Positions 43,815 to 55,690 are shown, counted from the first letter of the stretch. The stretch is 64,000 nt of DNA from Cryptomeria japonica (GCF_030272615.1 NC_081406.1:215755497-215819496); one strand, 5' to 3'. Notes: generated by a model not told the origin, from the letters alone. Numbers and translations are program-made.

Positions 43815-46438
43815 TTATTCCGTTGTAGCATCTTCTTGAACCTCTACTTCTTGCACCACATATTTTCTTGTCCACTCTTGGAACACATCATCAGTTGGCC
43901 AGGAGAAGGTGACAATTTTTTTTTTCAATTTGTCCAACCTTTTCCAAGTATTTCTAATTTTCTTAACCTCTGATTCCAAAAAACCATATTGTGACTTTGT
44001 CTTCTCTATTTCTTCAATTGTCTTGACAAACAAAGATGTGTCATCTATATTGATGACTTTATTCACCCTCTGAGACAAGTTAGCTCCTAGCTCATCAAGC
44101 CATACTTGTTTGTCCTTCAACTAATTTGGACTAACAAAACCCCCAGGAAACAGTTCAAACTTATGTTTAGTATATTCCTTCCTGTACAAGTTGGCTTTTC
44201 TCTCTACACCAGCTCTTCCTTCTACTAACTTGGTCATGCCTTTTGCTAACTCACAAGTGGATTTAATATTGATATCAGACCCTGCCTCATCATAGGATGC
44301 AGACATAAGTTCCAAATCCACCTCTCTAGGCATCCACTTATTCAAAATCGGCTCTAGAGTAGCCTTGTCTTCATTCAGCTCAATCAAAATATCCAGAATT
44401 CTTTTCATGTTAGTGTGCACAATGGGGGCTCCAACTATGTTAGCAAAACTCAAAATTGTGGCCCTTACCTTTTCTTCATATTTATTAGCAAATAGGGCCT
44501 GAGCCTGCTTCAGCTTTTCCAATTCATGTTGTATGGTCTCAGTTGGTTGAAAACTAGAAGACATAGGAGAAGGGGGAAATTCTATGATGGGATTGGTGGG
44601 TGGAGGTCTTGTTGGAGAGGATGCAATCATTAGAGTAGAGGACTCACCTTTCTGGTATTACCCTACCAATTGACTCTATAATCTAGAAATGATGCTATCC
44701 CTATTGGCTATCTCTCCTTTGGCTTCATTATAAGCCTTCAAAATTGTCTCTTGTTTTATTTGGAGATCAGCCCTCTCCTTAGCTTCCTTCTCGACCACTG
44801 CAACACTGAATTTTGTAGTTTCTAGAACTATGCTAACAGCTTCTACCACCCCTATGTCCTGCACTCTCTTGACAATCATCCCTCCAAGGTAGCTGGACTC
44901 TGAGGTGTCATTCCTTCTTCTTCTCTCATCCCTCTTTAAAGACCACATGACCAAAGCAACATTGTCCTTGTTGAATGTCACTCCTTCCATAGTCTTGGTT
45001 TCTTTCCTGACTACTTCAAGCACTAAGGCATCTGCTATGTCTCATTCAGGAAGAATTAAAACACCAGCCTTTGACATCATTTCTCTCCCCTTTTTAGGAG
45101 TAATGGTCTTGAACTCTGCCATCATTTCTTGCTTCACCTCTTCCCCCACTATAGTTGCATATTTGTGGAGTTTCTCATTCTTTTTCTTCTCACATCTTGC
45201 CTTAAATTTCTCAATGTTTTGTTTCCACAAAAATTGCATAAAGGACCCTATTGTAATAAAATTATTATCAGCCAGGAACTCCTCATTGGCTTGTTTGATA
45301 GCAGGGTCTAGCTCTTTGCCTTTGAACTCATCTACAGTCAAGTTCATCTCAGCACTTGGTGGCTCTTCAGGCATTCCATCTTGAGTTTCCTCATAGGTGT
45401 AAGCAATCTCCTCGAGAATCCCTAACTGCAACAATTGCTTGGCCACTACCTATTCATCTCCCACATGGATAGGGGATTGGGATGGAGAGTATAAAGGTTC
45501 ACCTGTTTGCACTTCTTTTCCCACCCTTTGCCTCTTAGGGGAGTCTTGGATGTCAATGACATCTTCTATTGCTCTCTTCCCTTTTGAAGTAGAGGGCTCA
45601 CCTATTACCGACACCAACACATTATACCTTGGCTTCTTATGCATCACATAATCACCCAGAGGGATGGCTTTAGCAAAGGCAAGCTTGGTTAAAACCAACT
45701 TAGCCTTTTTAGGATTATTTCTTATTATAGCTTCCTTGTTTTCCTTCAGAGTTTGCATTAGGTCTTCAAAATAAAGAATTTAATTTTCTCCTCAAAGGGA
45801 TTAAAAATAGACAGAGGATCATAACCACTATCAAATTGGTGAATAAAATCAAGAGCCTTTTTGTATGCTACCCATTTTTCTTTTCTCAATTCCTGCTCAT
45901 CTAGATTGAATTTATTTCTAATCAGATCCTTAGAAAAATGGAACTTATATGGTCTACCTTTACATACAGCTCTCTTTCTAAACATGCCATTGAATAAATC
46001 TTCAGGGTCAGCAAACCTTGATACGGCAGTAGACAACCTATATGGTTGAAAGAAATCATCAAAGTGTTTCCAACCACCCTTGGTGATTACAAATTGATGA
46101 GCCATGGTGACAGTTGGGAAAATTGTCCCTTTTCCCCTATTTGTTAACTCTGCCTCTTGCACACCCCCAATTTGCCTCAGGATTTCTGCAATTCCTATCT
46201 TCAATGGGACTTGATAGGGGAGTAAGTATGGGGTGCCTCTGAAACCATAAACTCTTAACAAAGTAGAGATAGGGTATAAATATATATCACCCCAATTATG
46301 GACAATCTTGATACTTTTAGCAAATTCTTTAGGCCTAATGAATTCTAAAAGAGCCTTAGGGATCCTAGGGTTTTGTGAGCATAAGAGGATCCTAAGCCTA
46401 GATGCAAAAAACCTATCAAACTTCAAGTAACTGGCATC
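43815..46438 (-). pseudogene. Unknown long ORF family, copy A, C-terminal three quarters
   Basis: Read right to left from the element M insertion. The frame is open 46438-45758 (DASYLKFDRFFASRL, RVYGFRGTPYLLPYQVP, FADPEDLFNGMFRKRAVCKG). A frameshift near 45760 follows, then one continuous frame to 43815 with only four stops (about 45447, 45024, 44631-44670 and 44118). Contents in order: a basic Ser/Lys stretch with a nuclear-signal-like SPKRQRVGKE (about 45520), Glu/Lys-rich coiled-coil-like helices (FKARCEKKKNEKLHKY and KRDERRRRND), a Pro-rich linker (PTRPPPTNPIIEFPPSPMSS), then more helices. The end is VQEDATTE and TAA. No known enzymatic motif. The intact protein would exceed 1100 residues without introns. 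Confidence 0.68.
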
Positions 46439-47243
46439 TATTGGCATATGCACACTCCAATGATACATTGAAGGTGATTGAAGGTTTTGTCATTGATGGA
46501 AACCTTACAATCCTATGGCACCGGCAAGACATTCCACCGACACTAGCAAGATCAAACTCTACACTGGCACATCTACTACCGACACTGGCAAGGAAAGGAA
46601 GCATACTGGCATAGAGGCCGATAGGATTTTTGTTATATTATATTTTGTTTATTATTGTAAAAACTTTGTAAGCCGACTTGGTATCACTGTAAAATGACTC
46701 TTATCTATAAAAGATCATTGTAGGACATTTGATGAGAGATGGTAGAATGTAATTAGGCGAAATAAGGTAGACCTATTATGCGAATTATAGGGTAAGGGTT
46801 TATGTAAGCAATAGAGCAGAAACTGGTACTGGATCTAGCATTATAGATGTTATTCTGAAGCAGTACAAGACACTGGATTTATATAATCCATTTTGTAAGT
46901 CAATGAGACTTCCTATTTTGTATTTGAGCAGTGAGCTCTAGGCACTTGGCCTTCCTGCATGTGCAGGCCCCTCTTGTAGCAGTAATATTCTCTTATTGGC
47001 CAATAAGTGAATATTGTGGGTTACAAATGCCACCGAGAATTTTCCCACATCGGGTTTCCTCATTAAATATTTGTGTTATGGTGTGTTTTTCACATGGTTG
47101 CTTTTATCTCTATTTATTGCATTATTTATTGCTTACCGGTACACTGTTATAATATGCTCTACATGGTTTAAGTTAAGAAATTCAATTCACTAGTTAGATA
47201 CTGATTCACCCCCCCCCTCTCAGTATCTATGGGAATCCTAACA
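46439..47243 (+). repeat. Element M 5' LTR (LTR E)
   Basis: Starts TATTGGCATATGCAC (TG mutated to TA) and ends GGGAATCCTAACA. Landmarks: GTTTTGTCATTGATGG, GTAAGCCGACTTGGTATCA, GTGAGCTCTAGGCACTTGG, C-run CCCCCCCTCTCAG. Very similar to 52256-53021. The 3' copy lacks a stretch of about 30 bases near 52715 by comparison. Confidence 0.94.
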
Positions 47244-47245
47244 AT

Positions 47246-47258
47246 TGGTATCAGAGCC
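47246..47258 (+). other. Element M primer binding site (initiator tRNA-Met)
   Basis: TGGTATCAGAGCC begins two bases after the LTR end CCTAACA. It is the exact copia-type complement of the 3' end of plant initiator tRNA-Met. The best preserved primer site in the window. Confidence 0.93.
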
Positions 47259-47315
47259 TGGTCCTCTATTTTCAGAAGCCTAACAGCTTGAGGAAGATCT
47301 TGACACTGGTAGAGA

Positions 47316-48260
47316 TGGAAAATCTGATGAAGCAACTTGAAGCAACTCCTCAAACTATGATATAGAGAAATTGAAAAACATGAAACTTGAAGATGATCTA
47401 AAGGCAGCTCAAGAAATCATTCAGGCACTTCAAGAAAATCTTACTATTGCAAGAAACAAAAGAAGAGAACTTTGTGAAAAGATACAATTTGAGAATGATG
47501 AAAAGGAAACTCTTAATGATATGATAGGCAAGCTGAAGTAAGAGAACATGACAACAAAGAATGAGATGCAGGATATGACTATGATATTTTGCAAGGAAAT
47601 TGAAGATAGAAAGAAGAATGAAGAAGATTTGACTAGAAGATTAAGTGATGCAACAAATGAGAACACCAAACTTAGCTATGAAAATGATTTGTTGAAAACA
47701 GATCTGATGCATACACATAATGACTCAAATGAACTCATGAGACAGAAAGAATTCTTGGAAAGAGAATTGGATATTGCAAATCAGCACAAAGATAAATTCA
47801 AGAAAAGCTCAGAAGAACTTGGTGACTTTTTGAAAAATTAGAAACCTAATGGTGACACTAATGGGCTTGGCTTTGAAGTTGGTGAAAGCTCTAGTACTGC
47901 AAACACTCAGGATCACAACAAACCGGTAAGACAACCTAATGCTTATAAATTCAATGGCAAATGTTTTAAATGTAATAAGTATGGTCATAGAGCAAATCAA
48001 TGTAGATCTAGAAATTATCAGAACATCAACACACCCACCGGTCAAAGTTCAAAATGCAACAAAGTTGGTCATAACTCTGAAAATTGCAGAATGAATATAA
48101 GATGTTATGTTTGTGGAAGATTTGGGCACTTATCAAATCAATGCAGAACACAAACCGACATAGGTTATGGAAAGGCTATTCAAAAAAATAATGTGACTTG
48201 TTATGCTTGTAACAAGATTGGGGATATTGTAAAATTTGTAGAAGTAAAGGATCATCGATA
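47316..48260 (+). pseudogene. gag: Element M gag: coiled coil plus four zinc knuckles
   Basis: Begins near an ATG at 47316 and soon frameshifts. The long frame (47370-48240, stop at 47542 and at 47839) is first a strongly helical, Glu/Lys-rich coiled coil (AQEIIQALQENLTIARNKRR, then DRKKNEEDLTRRLSDATNEN and onward). A low-complexity linker leads to zinc knuckles: CFKCNKYGHRANQC at 47962 (intact), a second at about 48051 lacking its first Cys (SSKCNKVGHNSENC), a third CYVCGRFGHLSNQC at 48102 (intact), and a fourth at 48199 with His replaced by Asp. The N-terminal UBN2-type gag domain present in the other copia copies is missing. Probable role: RNA binding and packaging. Confidence 0.82.
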
Positions 48261-48775
48261 GACAACAAAATTTCTAGTTTGAAAGGAAAAGAAAAAGTTG
48301 AAGAGGTTAAGCAAGAATTCTCAAAACAATGGATTAGAAAGTCAGATAATGTTGGAAATACTCCTCCACTGGCAGAACCAATCAACACTCCACCGGCAAG
48401 ATAGAGTAGTGCTCTACCGGCAGAACAGAGTAGTACTCCACCGATAGGAAGCTCTTCATCAAATTGAAGAAAATTTTTCCTTGAGGGTTTGGCAATAAAA
48501 TGAGACATATGCTATTATTGCCTTGGTTATAAGTGAGAAGTTGAAAATTACTTCTATACCGGCAGACAATGTTAAGTAATTGCTTAACCGACATGCATTA
48601 ATTGTGGTAGTTGGCAAAATTGACATTATAAATTAGTGGTTTTGGCTCCATTTCACTTCACTACGAATTCAAACACTTGAAGAGAGCGAAATCTCTAGGG
48701 AAAAGGCATTTCAAGTGAAGAAGCAAAGGATTTTAGCATTCATCTTTTCAAAGGAAGATAAAGGTATTTATCATC
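48261..48775 (+). other. Spacer between gag and ORF2 of element M
   Basis: Short direct repeats of the type CTCCACCGGCAGAACAGAGTAG occur at about 48362-48450 (three to four imperfect copies, step about 21-27 bp). They are in frame with a Pro/Thr/Ala-rich gag tail on the + strand. The rest (48480-48775) has no clear coding content and leads to the ORF2 start. Confidence 0.5.
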
Positions 48776-51700
48776 ATGGCATCCACCTCTGCACTTGAAT
48801 ATATAGCAAACCCTATCGTAGTCGAGGTTATAAATGCCCTAGGCCCATATTTCAATTAGTTCCCAAGATAGCAAAGAAGGATGACAATGTAGGTGCATTC
48901 TCCCAAATTCCCAAATGAGTTGTTTATGCAAAAGACCTAAGAATTAATATCCACTATCACATAGAAGAACTAGGAGATGAAGAAGTCAAGGACATGTACA
49001 AAACAGTTATCTATGATGATTCTGGAAAAGTAAAAACTGAACATAAAATTGTTGAAACCCTAGGATTCACTGAGATTCTTAGCATTCTAGAATTCCCCAA
49101 GGAAGTGATTAGGATAGTATTGAGTAGAACACATGGTGAATTTTTCTTGTTAGATGCAATTCACAAAATTACCAAGGAAGCTGTGAAAGCTATCACAGGG
49201 TTACCTTCCACCAGTAAAAGGCCAGACAAAACAAAGAAGGTCTCAAATGACCTAGTAACAAAACAAACTAGTGCAACATCTGATAAGAGATCATTGAGGG
49301 TTAATGATGTGACTGATGCAAATGTGATATTCATTAGCATGATTTTAGGGTAAAAAGCAACTCATGCTAATAGACTTAACTTAGTTTCCAGTATATGCAT
49401 AAAGAGTGCACATGATATGGTTAAGGATAATATGAAGATTGATGTCTGTGAATGGTTAAAGGATGAGTTAATTGATAATTTAGGAAAAATAAAAAAGGAC
49501 AAGAAAGTAACTTTTAGATTTGGTAATCTACTTGTGTGCTTGATGCTACACATAACCAAATAGGTTCCCGGTATAGGCAAAAAAAGCCTTGGATTTGATA
49601 TACTGGTAGGGAAACAATTGTCAGACCTACTCAACAACATGGGTGAGAACAAGGAAAAGAACATTATTGAATATTTTCAAGCACTTAAAACCAGAATGAA
49701 CAAAAGGATCAGATTGTCATAGAAAATTATTGACAAGTACAAAGATGATATATGTTTTGTGATTAAAAAGGATGAGATCTGGATGGAAACAGTAATCCCA
49801 AGAACAGTTTGGGTTACTGAGATGAGTTATGAGACTGATGATCACATCATTGAGACTTATGCAAAAGCCCTTCTTGAAGCACCCACGGAACCAAAGGAAG
49901 AAGTATTTGGTAGTGTTGAGACCATAGAAAGCCAAATTCAATCTAAGAAGAGAGTGAAAAAGGTTGAAGCAGTTGTGAGAAGAGGCTCTAGATAGGCTAA
50001 GGCTATAAAAGAAGATGTACTGAAACAAACCGGCATCACTGAGGATGAGTTAGCAACATTATAGCTTGAAACTCACCTATCACCGGTAGCAACTTCTTCA
50101 GAGAATGACATGCCAGCAACATTCAAAAGAGTTGTAAGGAAAAGGGATCCTTCATCGGCATCCACCCCCTCACCTAGGAGAACTAGATAGAAACAACAGG
50201 CAGTGAGGTCTCCGGTTAAGAAAACTACACCAAAGAAAAGCTGACACCCAAGAAGAAGAATAGGACTCAACAAAACATGGCCCCTCTTGACAAACTACTA
50301 AATGAAATCACAAAGGAAGGGAAACTAAAGAACATAAAGAAATTGTATGATACTTTGACAGTAGATGAAAAAGAACAAGTGGAAAACAATGTCATTTAAC
50401 ACCTAGACATGTATAAGAAGTTTTTAATGGAAGTGGTAGATGAACTACCAAATGAACTATTTAAAAGACTGGAAGCAAGAAGACAAGCTGTTGTAGAGCT
50501 TGACAAGAAAATCAAAATAGAAAAGTTACTTGATGTTTACCTAGTAAACTCACCCAAGGAAATAGATGACCTAATTGCAGAAGCCAACCAGTTAGTATTC
50601 TCTACTGCACACCGGCATATTGTTTTAATGGTTGGAAGAGTCAATGAGGTAACTGAGGAAATAGAAAATGCATGGGATATATGCCTAGTTGAAAAAGAAA
50701 AATAGGAAGAGTACATGAACCCCAAACCTATAAAGGTATATCAGAAGGACAGGGACAAAGGAAAATGAAAGGTTGGTGGACCTCCTAGCATCAAGGTAAA
50801 GGATAACTTACTCCCACCACCTTTGATTACTCCACCAGTAATAACAACTACTAAAGATCAATTAGCAGTTGAGAGTATGGATATAGAGGATATAAATCCT
50901 AATCCTAAGGTACTATACATAGTTAATGTTGATACTTAAACAATCAACATTTTAGTAGACAAGGACTCAACCAAAAAGACTGACATGGCTAGTGAGCCAC
51001 CAGTAACTAAAAAGGTTGATAACATAGAGAAACTGGCAGTTGACTGCACCGGTCCACACATAGAGACTCAGATAGAGATAGGTCAACAAACAGAGAACCA
51101 AGTAGAGAAACAGGCTCCTAAACAAGAATAGGTTCATATGGAAACAATGCCACTGGCAATAGGAGAGGAACAAAAACCCTTGCATAAGGAAATGGAAACA
51201 TAGACTGACCTACCAGAGGTCACTACAAGCTTGGTTACTTCCTCCACTAGCAGAATTCAGAATATAGGTTCCTCCTCAGTAGGTTACAAGTCAACAAATG
51301 TAATTGAAGTTCTTTTGGACTCCATTAAAAGGATAACAGATTGTAGTTCACGGGCTTATAAAGCTATAGATGATACAATCCCAATTTTGAAGATGATAGC
51401 TCCAAACTATAACATAGATAACAAGGATTCTTTAAGTCAACTTGACACCTTGTCAAAGTACATTACTGAAAACATAGTAATGGTTGACCAAATAAAGAAA
51501 GATACACTCAAAGAGAAGTTGGAAAAAAAAACATAAATTCTTTGAAGGTCAAATAAAGAAGTGTACTAGAGAATTTGACACGCTTCTACCAGAACTATGC
51601 AACTCATTGAAGGAATTTAAAACTCTGTATAGAGACATTTGCAAGACAAACTTTCTAACGGTTGACATAGATAGGAAAATGAGCAAGGTATAGGATGAAA

Positions 51701-52134
51701 TCAATCAACTTGCTGACAATTTTGTTAACTCACCTGATACATTATCAGTTTTTGAAGAAAAGATAACAAATTTTGAGGAAGAATTACTTAAGTTAGGAAG
51801 AGAAAAAGAGACAATAATAAACAAGGCTAAAAAACTGAGACTAAGACTAAGTCCAAGACTGGACTATCTACCATCATTGAGGAAATAAATTTCTGAGGCA
51901 TTAGTACAAGGACAGAAAACACCAATAGAGCATATGCAACAACTCACCGATACAGTTCAAAGAACAGAGGTAGCCTTGAAAGATAGTAAGAAATTTATGG
52001 AAAGCATAAATTTAGTTTTGGCGAGTATTTTTCAAATTGTAACCACCCAGCTTCAAGGTTGGCACATAAAACCATACTCTATTGACACCTTAACAAACTT
52101 TGTCATTGATGCCAAAGGGGGAGTAGTGGTATGA
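48776..52134 (+). pseudogene. Element M ORF2: long protein of unknown function
   Basis: Likely start at ATG 48776 (MASTSALEYIANPIVVEVIN). After an early frameshift it is open in long runs: 48994-49353, 49375-49995, 50280-50705, 51231-51536 and 51900-52134. Content in order: an N-terminal helical domain (FPKEVIRIVLSRTHGEFFLL, then ITKEAVKAITGLPS), FRFGNLLVCLMLHITK, KKDEIWMETVIPRTVW, a basic Ser/Pro/Lys linker (about 50130-50260), MYKKFLMEVVDELPNELFKR, an acidic Thr/Glu region (50850-51200), and VLLDSIKRITDC with AIDDTIPILKMIAPNYNID plus terminal helices. The second half is homologous to 22844-25074. It occupies the env-like position of some copia elements but shows no signal peptide or membrane span. 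Confidence 0.72.
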
Positions 52135-52240
52135 GAAAATAATCAGGTAAAGACTCATCTACTTAGGGGGAGTTCACACATTTTTGGTTCACATATTTTT
52201 GGACACATTTTTGGATTTTCTCATGAGTGTTGCCATCAAT

Positions 52241-52255
52241 GCCAAAGGGGGAGAT
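52241..52255 (+). other. Element M polypurine tract
   Basis: GCCAAAGGGGGAGAT directly precedes TGTTGG of the 3' LTR. A second tract with similar context (GCCAAAGGGGGAGTAG) lies at about 52111-52126 and CTTAGGGGGAGTTC at about 52162. The same phrase ends elements 2, 4 and 5. Confidence 0.88.
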
Positions 52256-53021
52256 TGTTGGCATATGCACACTCCAATGAGACATTGAAGGTGATTGAAG
52301 GTTTTGTCATTGATGGCAACCTTACAATTCTATGGTACCGGCAAGATATTCCATTGGCACTAGCAAGATCAGACTCTACATCGGCACACAAGCTACCGAC
52401 ATTGGTAGGGAAAGGAAACATACCGGCACAGAGGCCAACAAGATTTTTGTTATATTATATTTTGATTATTATTGTAAAAACTTTGTAAGCCGACTTGGTA
52501 TCATTGTAAAATGACTCTTATATATAAAATATCATTGTAAGACATTTGATGAGAGATGGTAGAATGTAATTAGGTGAAATAAGGCAGATCTATTATGCGA
52601 ATTATAGGGTAAGGGTTTATGTAAGTAGTAGAGCAGAAACCGGTACTAGATCTAGCATTATAGATGTTATTTTGAAGCAGTACAAGACATTGGATTTATA
52701 TAATCCATTTTGTAAGTCAGTGAGCTCTAGGCACTTGGCCTTCCTGCATGTACAAGCCCCTCTTGTAGCCGTAATATTCTCTTATTGGCCAGTAAGTGAA
52801 TATTGTGGGTCACAAATCCCACCGAGGTTTTTCCCAAACTAGGTTTCCTTGTTAAATCTTTATGTTATGGTGTGTTTTTCATGTGGTTGCTTTTATCTCT
52901 ATCTATTGCATTATTTCTTGCTTACTAGTACACTGTTATAATATGCTCTACATGTTTTAAGTTAAGAAATTCAATTCACTGGTTATTCACCCCCCTCTCA
53001 GTATTTATGGGAATCCTAACA
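52256..53021 (+). repeat. Element M 3' LTR (LTR F)
   Basis: TGTTGGCATATGCAC to GGGAATCCTAACA. Partner of LTR E. It lacks about 30 bases in the AGTCAGTGAGCTC region (the deleted segment in E lies between two similar GTGAG/ATGAG motifs) and a few bases before the C-run. Followed by GTATC, the right target-site half. Confidence 0.94.
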
Positions 53022-53896
53022 GTATCCTCTCTATCCCAAGATAAAATTGTGCTCCACAATTGCACGAGCATCTCTTCACCATCCTTCTCCTTAACTAGGT
53101 CCATTTCCTTGGCAAAATAATCAACACCTTTAAACAAAAATATGTGCATAAGGAGAGAGTACCACCCAAAAGGTCTATCCACCTTACCATTTTTTATACC
53201 TACCAGCCCTGCATGAATTGCATTAGTGAGATAAGGTGCATAATCAAAAGTTATTGCCAGAGAGGGTTTTAAAATCTATGCTATCATTAGCATATAGTGG
53301 GTTGGCATAGTTGTTTTAGCATCTTCCCCAAAAATCTGACAAAGTGACCAGTACATCCCTTTAGCCGTCAGAGTAAATAGGTTTAGAGAGAAGGGTTCCA
53401 TGGTACTAGGGCCTACAACAATTAGCCCTCCTATTTTGACAAAAAATTCTTTCAAAGGGCAACTCTTGAGGTGATCTCTCTACACATCATAAACCTGGGC
53501 CAGTGTATCAAAATTGATTGGCTCTAAATAATTTGATACCTCACTAAGCTTAAACACCTTCCTAAATTCATCATTTTTTATCTCAATTAAAGCTCCCCCA
53601 TTTATATTTCTAACACATTTAGCAATAGGGTCATAGTCTTTTGCAATCTAGGTTAATAAATCTACATCCATAAAAACCCTAGGGACTATGAGCTTTCCCA
53701 CATCTAACTCCCATATATTGTTCATTGGAGCAGAGGAATTTATTTGGCCAAATCCCACTTTGAAGAGTCCCAGACCTGATATCCCTATCTACGAATGCCT
53801 TAACCAGTTCCCTTTTTCATACAAACCATCTCCAATTCTCAAACGGGGGCCCTTGGGCACTAATTCTTTAATCTTAGCAGTGACATTTGTAGACAT
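53022..53896 (-). pseudogene. Unknown long ORF family, copy A, N-terminal quarter
   Basis: Read right to left from ATG 53894-53896 (MSTNVTAKIKELVPKGPRLR), in one frame to 53022 with four stops (near 53787, 53648, 53485 and 53275). Segments: WELDVGKLIVPRVFMDVD, KCVRNINGGALIEIKNDEF, FSLNLFTLTAKGMYWSLC, GKVDRPFGWYSLLMHIFLFK and VQLWSTILSWDRED. The same frame continues at 46438 once element M and one target copy are ignored. That is direct evidence this was one uninterrupted reading frame before insertion. Confidence 0.68.
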
Positions 53897-54284
53897 GGTT
53901 AATTGTTCCCAGAAATCATCACATATAGCTCTATCTTGATAATTCACTTTCCCTATGAAATCTCTTCATGGTGTCATCTTGAATTATAGCTATTTCAATT
54001 TAAAATCAAACAGACCTCTAAGAATTTAAGCACCCAATGATACCAATTCAAACTGTAACTTTCAAAATGAGTGCAGAACGAACTTGTTGCCTAAAGAAAT
54101 TCGCTCTGCGCAATGGTTCCTCTACAAAATTCCTTGAAATGATACTAAAATTTCATTGATGTGAGGCATAATATGACAACAGAGCATTGGATTGTGACAT
54201 TAATCCACATGCTTCAGCAATCAATTCGAAATTGAATTTGAAAAAAGGCTTCAACAGACCACAAAGAAATTCCTAGTGTCCTGG
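53897..54284. other. Flank of ORF copy A, no recognised feature
   Basis: On the minus strand this is the 5' flank of ORF copy A. I see no convincing TATA box. A phrase AAATTCGCTCTGCGCAA near 54100 faintly resembles the hairpin core of the adjacent array and may be its decayed first unit. Confidence 0.35.
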
Positions 54285-55690
54285 CTTTTCGCTATTTTGC
54301 GAAAGCTAAAAACCTTGCATTTTGCCATGCAAAACAACACCGTCCATCAGATCATCTAGAACTTGCACGTTCCTTACCTTACTTGGGTCATGTTGCTTAA
54401 AAATGGGTCCCACCTTCCTTTCACTACTTTGTGAAAGATAAACCTCGCACATTTATTTCATGTGAAACAGTGCTGGCCGTTGGATCTTCTACCGTCCGCT
54501 TGATCTTTACTTCTTATGGTGACCGCTAGTCTTTTTCACTAACCGCACACAACCGTCACTGCTAAAGGTTTTCATTATTTCACAAAGTTTAACAACCCTA
54601 CATCTTTGGGCTGTGAAACAACACTTATCATTGGATCACTTTCGAGATGTGTGAACTTTAACATCCCTTAACCTTCAAAGTGGGCCCTCTGCACAGATTC
54701 CACTTGCCTTATTGATTTCTGGTAGATAACTCTTACGTGTCAACCACCCATTCATCCAAGAACTCTATCAGACTCCACATCTTAACTGCCACGTGTTTTA
54801 CTTTAGCCATGAATCTCATCACCATCATCGCTCAATCAAAGTGGGCCCTTCACGATCCTTTGGAGCCATGTGCATTTGATAGATTACCTTTTGCCTTAGC
54901 TAGGCATCTGACTGTTCTGCCACATCATCCACCATGTAACTGCTAGCTCATTTCACCACTTCATGAAAGGTAAATTTTGTGTTTCTTCTGACCGCGAATC
55001 AACCTAGGCCGCCCAATCAACCCCAAGTTGACCGGCCTTTAAAAACATGCACTATTTATCTGTCGGACCCACTAACCTTTCGCTACTTCACAAAGGATAA
55101 ACCTCATGCTATTTCACCTAGCGAAATAATGCGGACTGTTGGATCTATCTCAAGATGCACCCCCTTTACCTTTCAAGCAAACCTTTCACTGGGCCCACTA
55201 CCTTTTCTCAATTTCGTGTAAGGTAAACATCGGACACCTTTTCTAGGCAAAATAGCGCTGACCATCAGATCTTTTGGATATGATCGATTTTTAATTGGAG
55301 GATTCAGTTATCTTTTGGGGCCTGCCAGGCTTTTGCTACTTCATGAAAGATAAGTCTCTAGCAGCTTTGCTTCGTGAATTAATGCACACCGTCAGATCTT
55401 GAGTAAGATGCTCAATCTTTAAATTCATTCTTTAATCCACCTACCCGGGTCCACCACTCCTTTCGCTACTTTGCAAAGGATGAACCTCGTGCATTTTTGG
55501 GCTATGAAACAACACGGTCCATTAGATCTTCTGAGAGATAATCGTCCATTAGCCTTCCTTATAGACCACTTTACCTGGGCCCACCATGCCTTTCACCATT
55601 TCATGAAAGATAAGTTTTGTACATCTTCCCTTTGTGCATCAACGCACACTGTCAGATCAACTAAAACTTGCATGATCTTTAGGAAACCCA
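54285..55690. repeat. Diverged tandem array, unit about 128 bp, with a hairpin core
   Basis: A core of the form CTTTCGCTACTTCATGAAAG starts at 54285, 54417, 54569, about 54709, 54951, 55077, 55202, 55330, 55460 and 55590. In the better-kept right half the steps are 125-130 bp. The gap 54709-54951 fits two units. Each unit then has AGATAAACCTCGTGCAT-like text, a GAAACAACGC-(A/G)C-CGTCAGATC block and, before the next core, GTGGGCCCACC. The core's CTTT...AAAG ends stay complementary in most copies. Divergence is high, so the array is old. No coding content. Confidence 0.82.

Larger units (their letters stand above)
46439..53021 (+). mobile_element. Element M: complete gag-ORF2 copia-like retrotransposon without pol
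   Basis: LTRs at 46439-47243 and 52256-53021, primer site (47246-47258), gag C-terminal region, long ORF2, purine tract GCCAAAGGGGGAGAT (52241-52255). Flanks are GCATC (46434-46438) and GTATC (53022-53026), a 5-bp duplication with one transition. It sits inside minus-strand ORF copy A, whose frame continues on both sides. Primer site, purine tract and LTR landmarks match the copia family of this window. No PR, INT or RT is found in 5 kb of interior, so it is non-autonomous. Confidence 0.92.

Noticed and set aside
44905..45384. Plus-strand 159-codon frame
   Set aside because: It is the antisense shadow of the unknown ORF copy A, which has coherent blocks shared with copy B on the minus strand.
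47246..47258. Part of a tRNA-Met gene
   Set aside because: Only the short complement of the tRNA 3' end is present, right after an LTR, so it is a primer binding site.
48776..52134. ORF2 as an envelope protein
   Set aside because: No signal peptide, transmembrane span or cleavage motif is visible; only its position is env-like.
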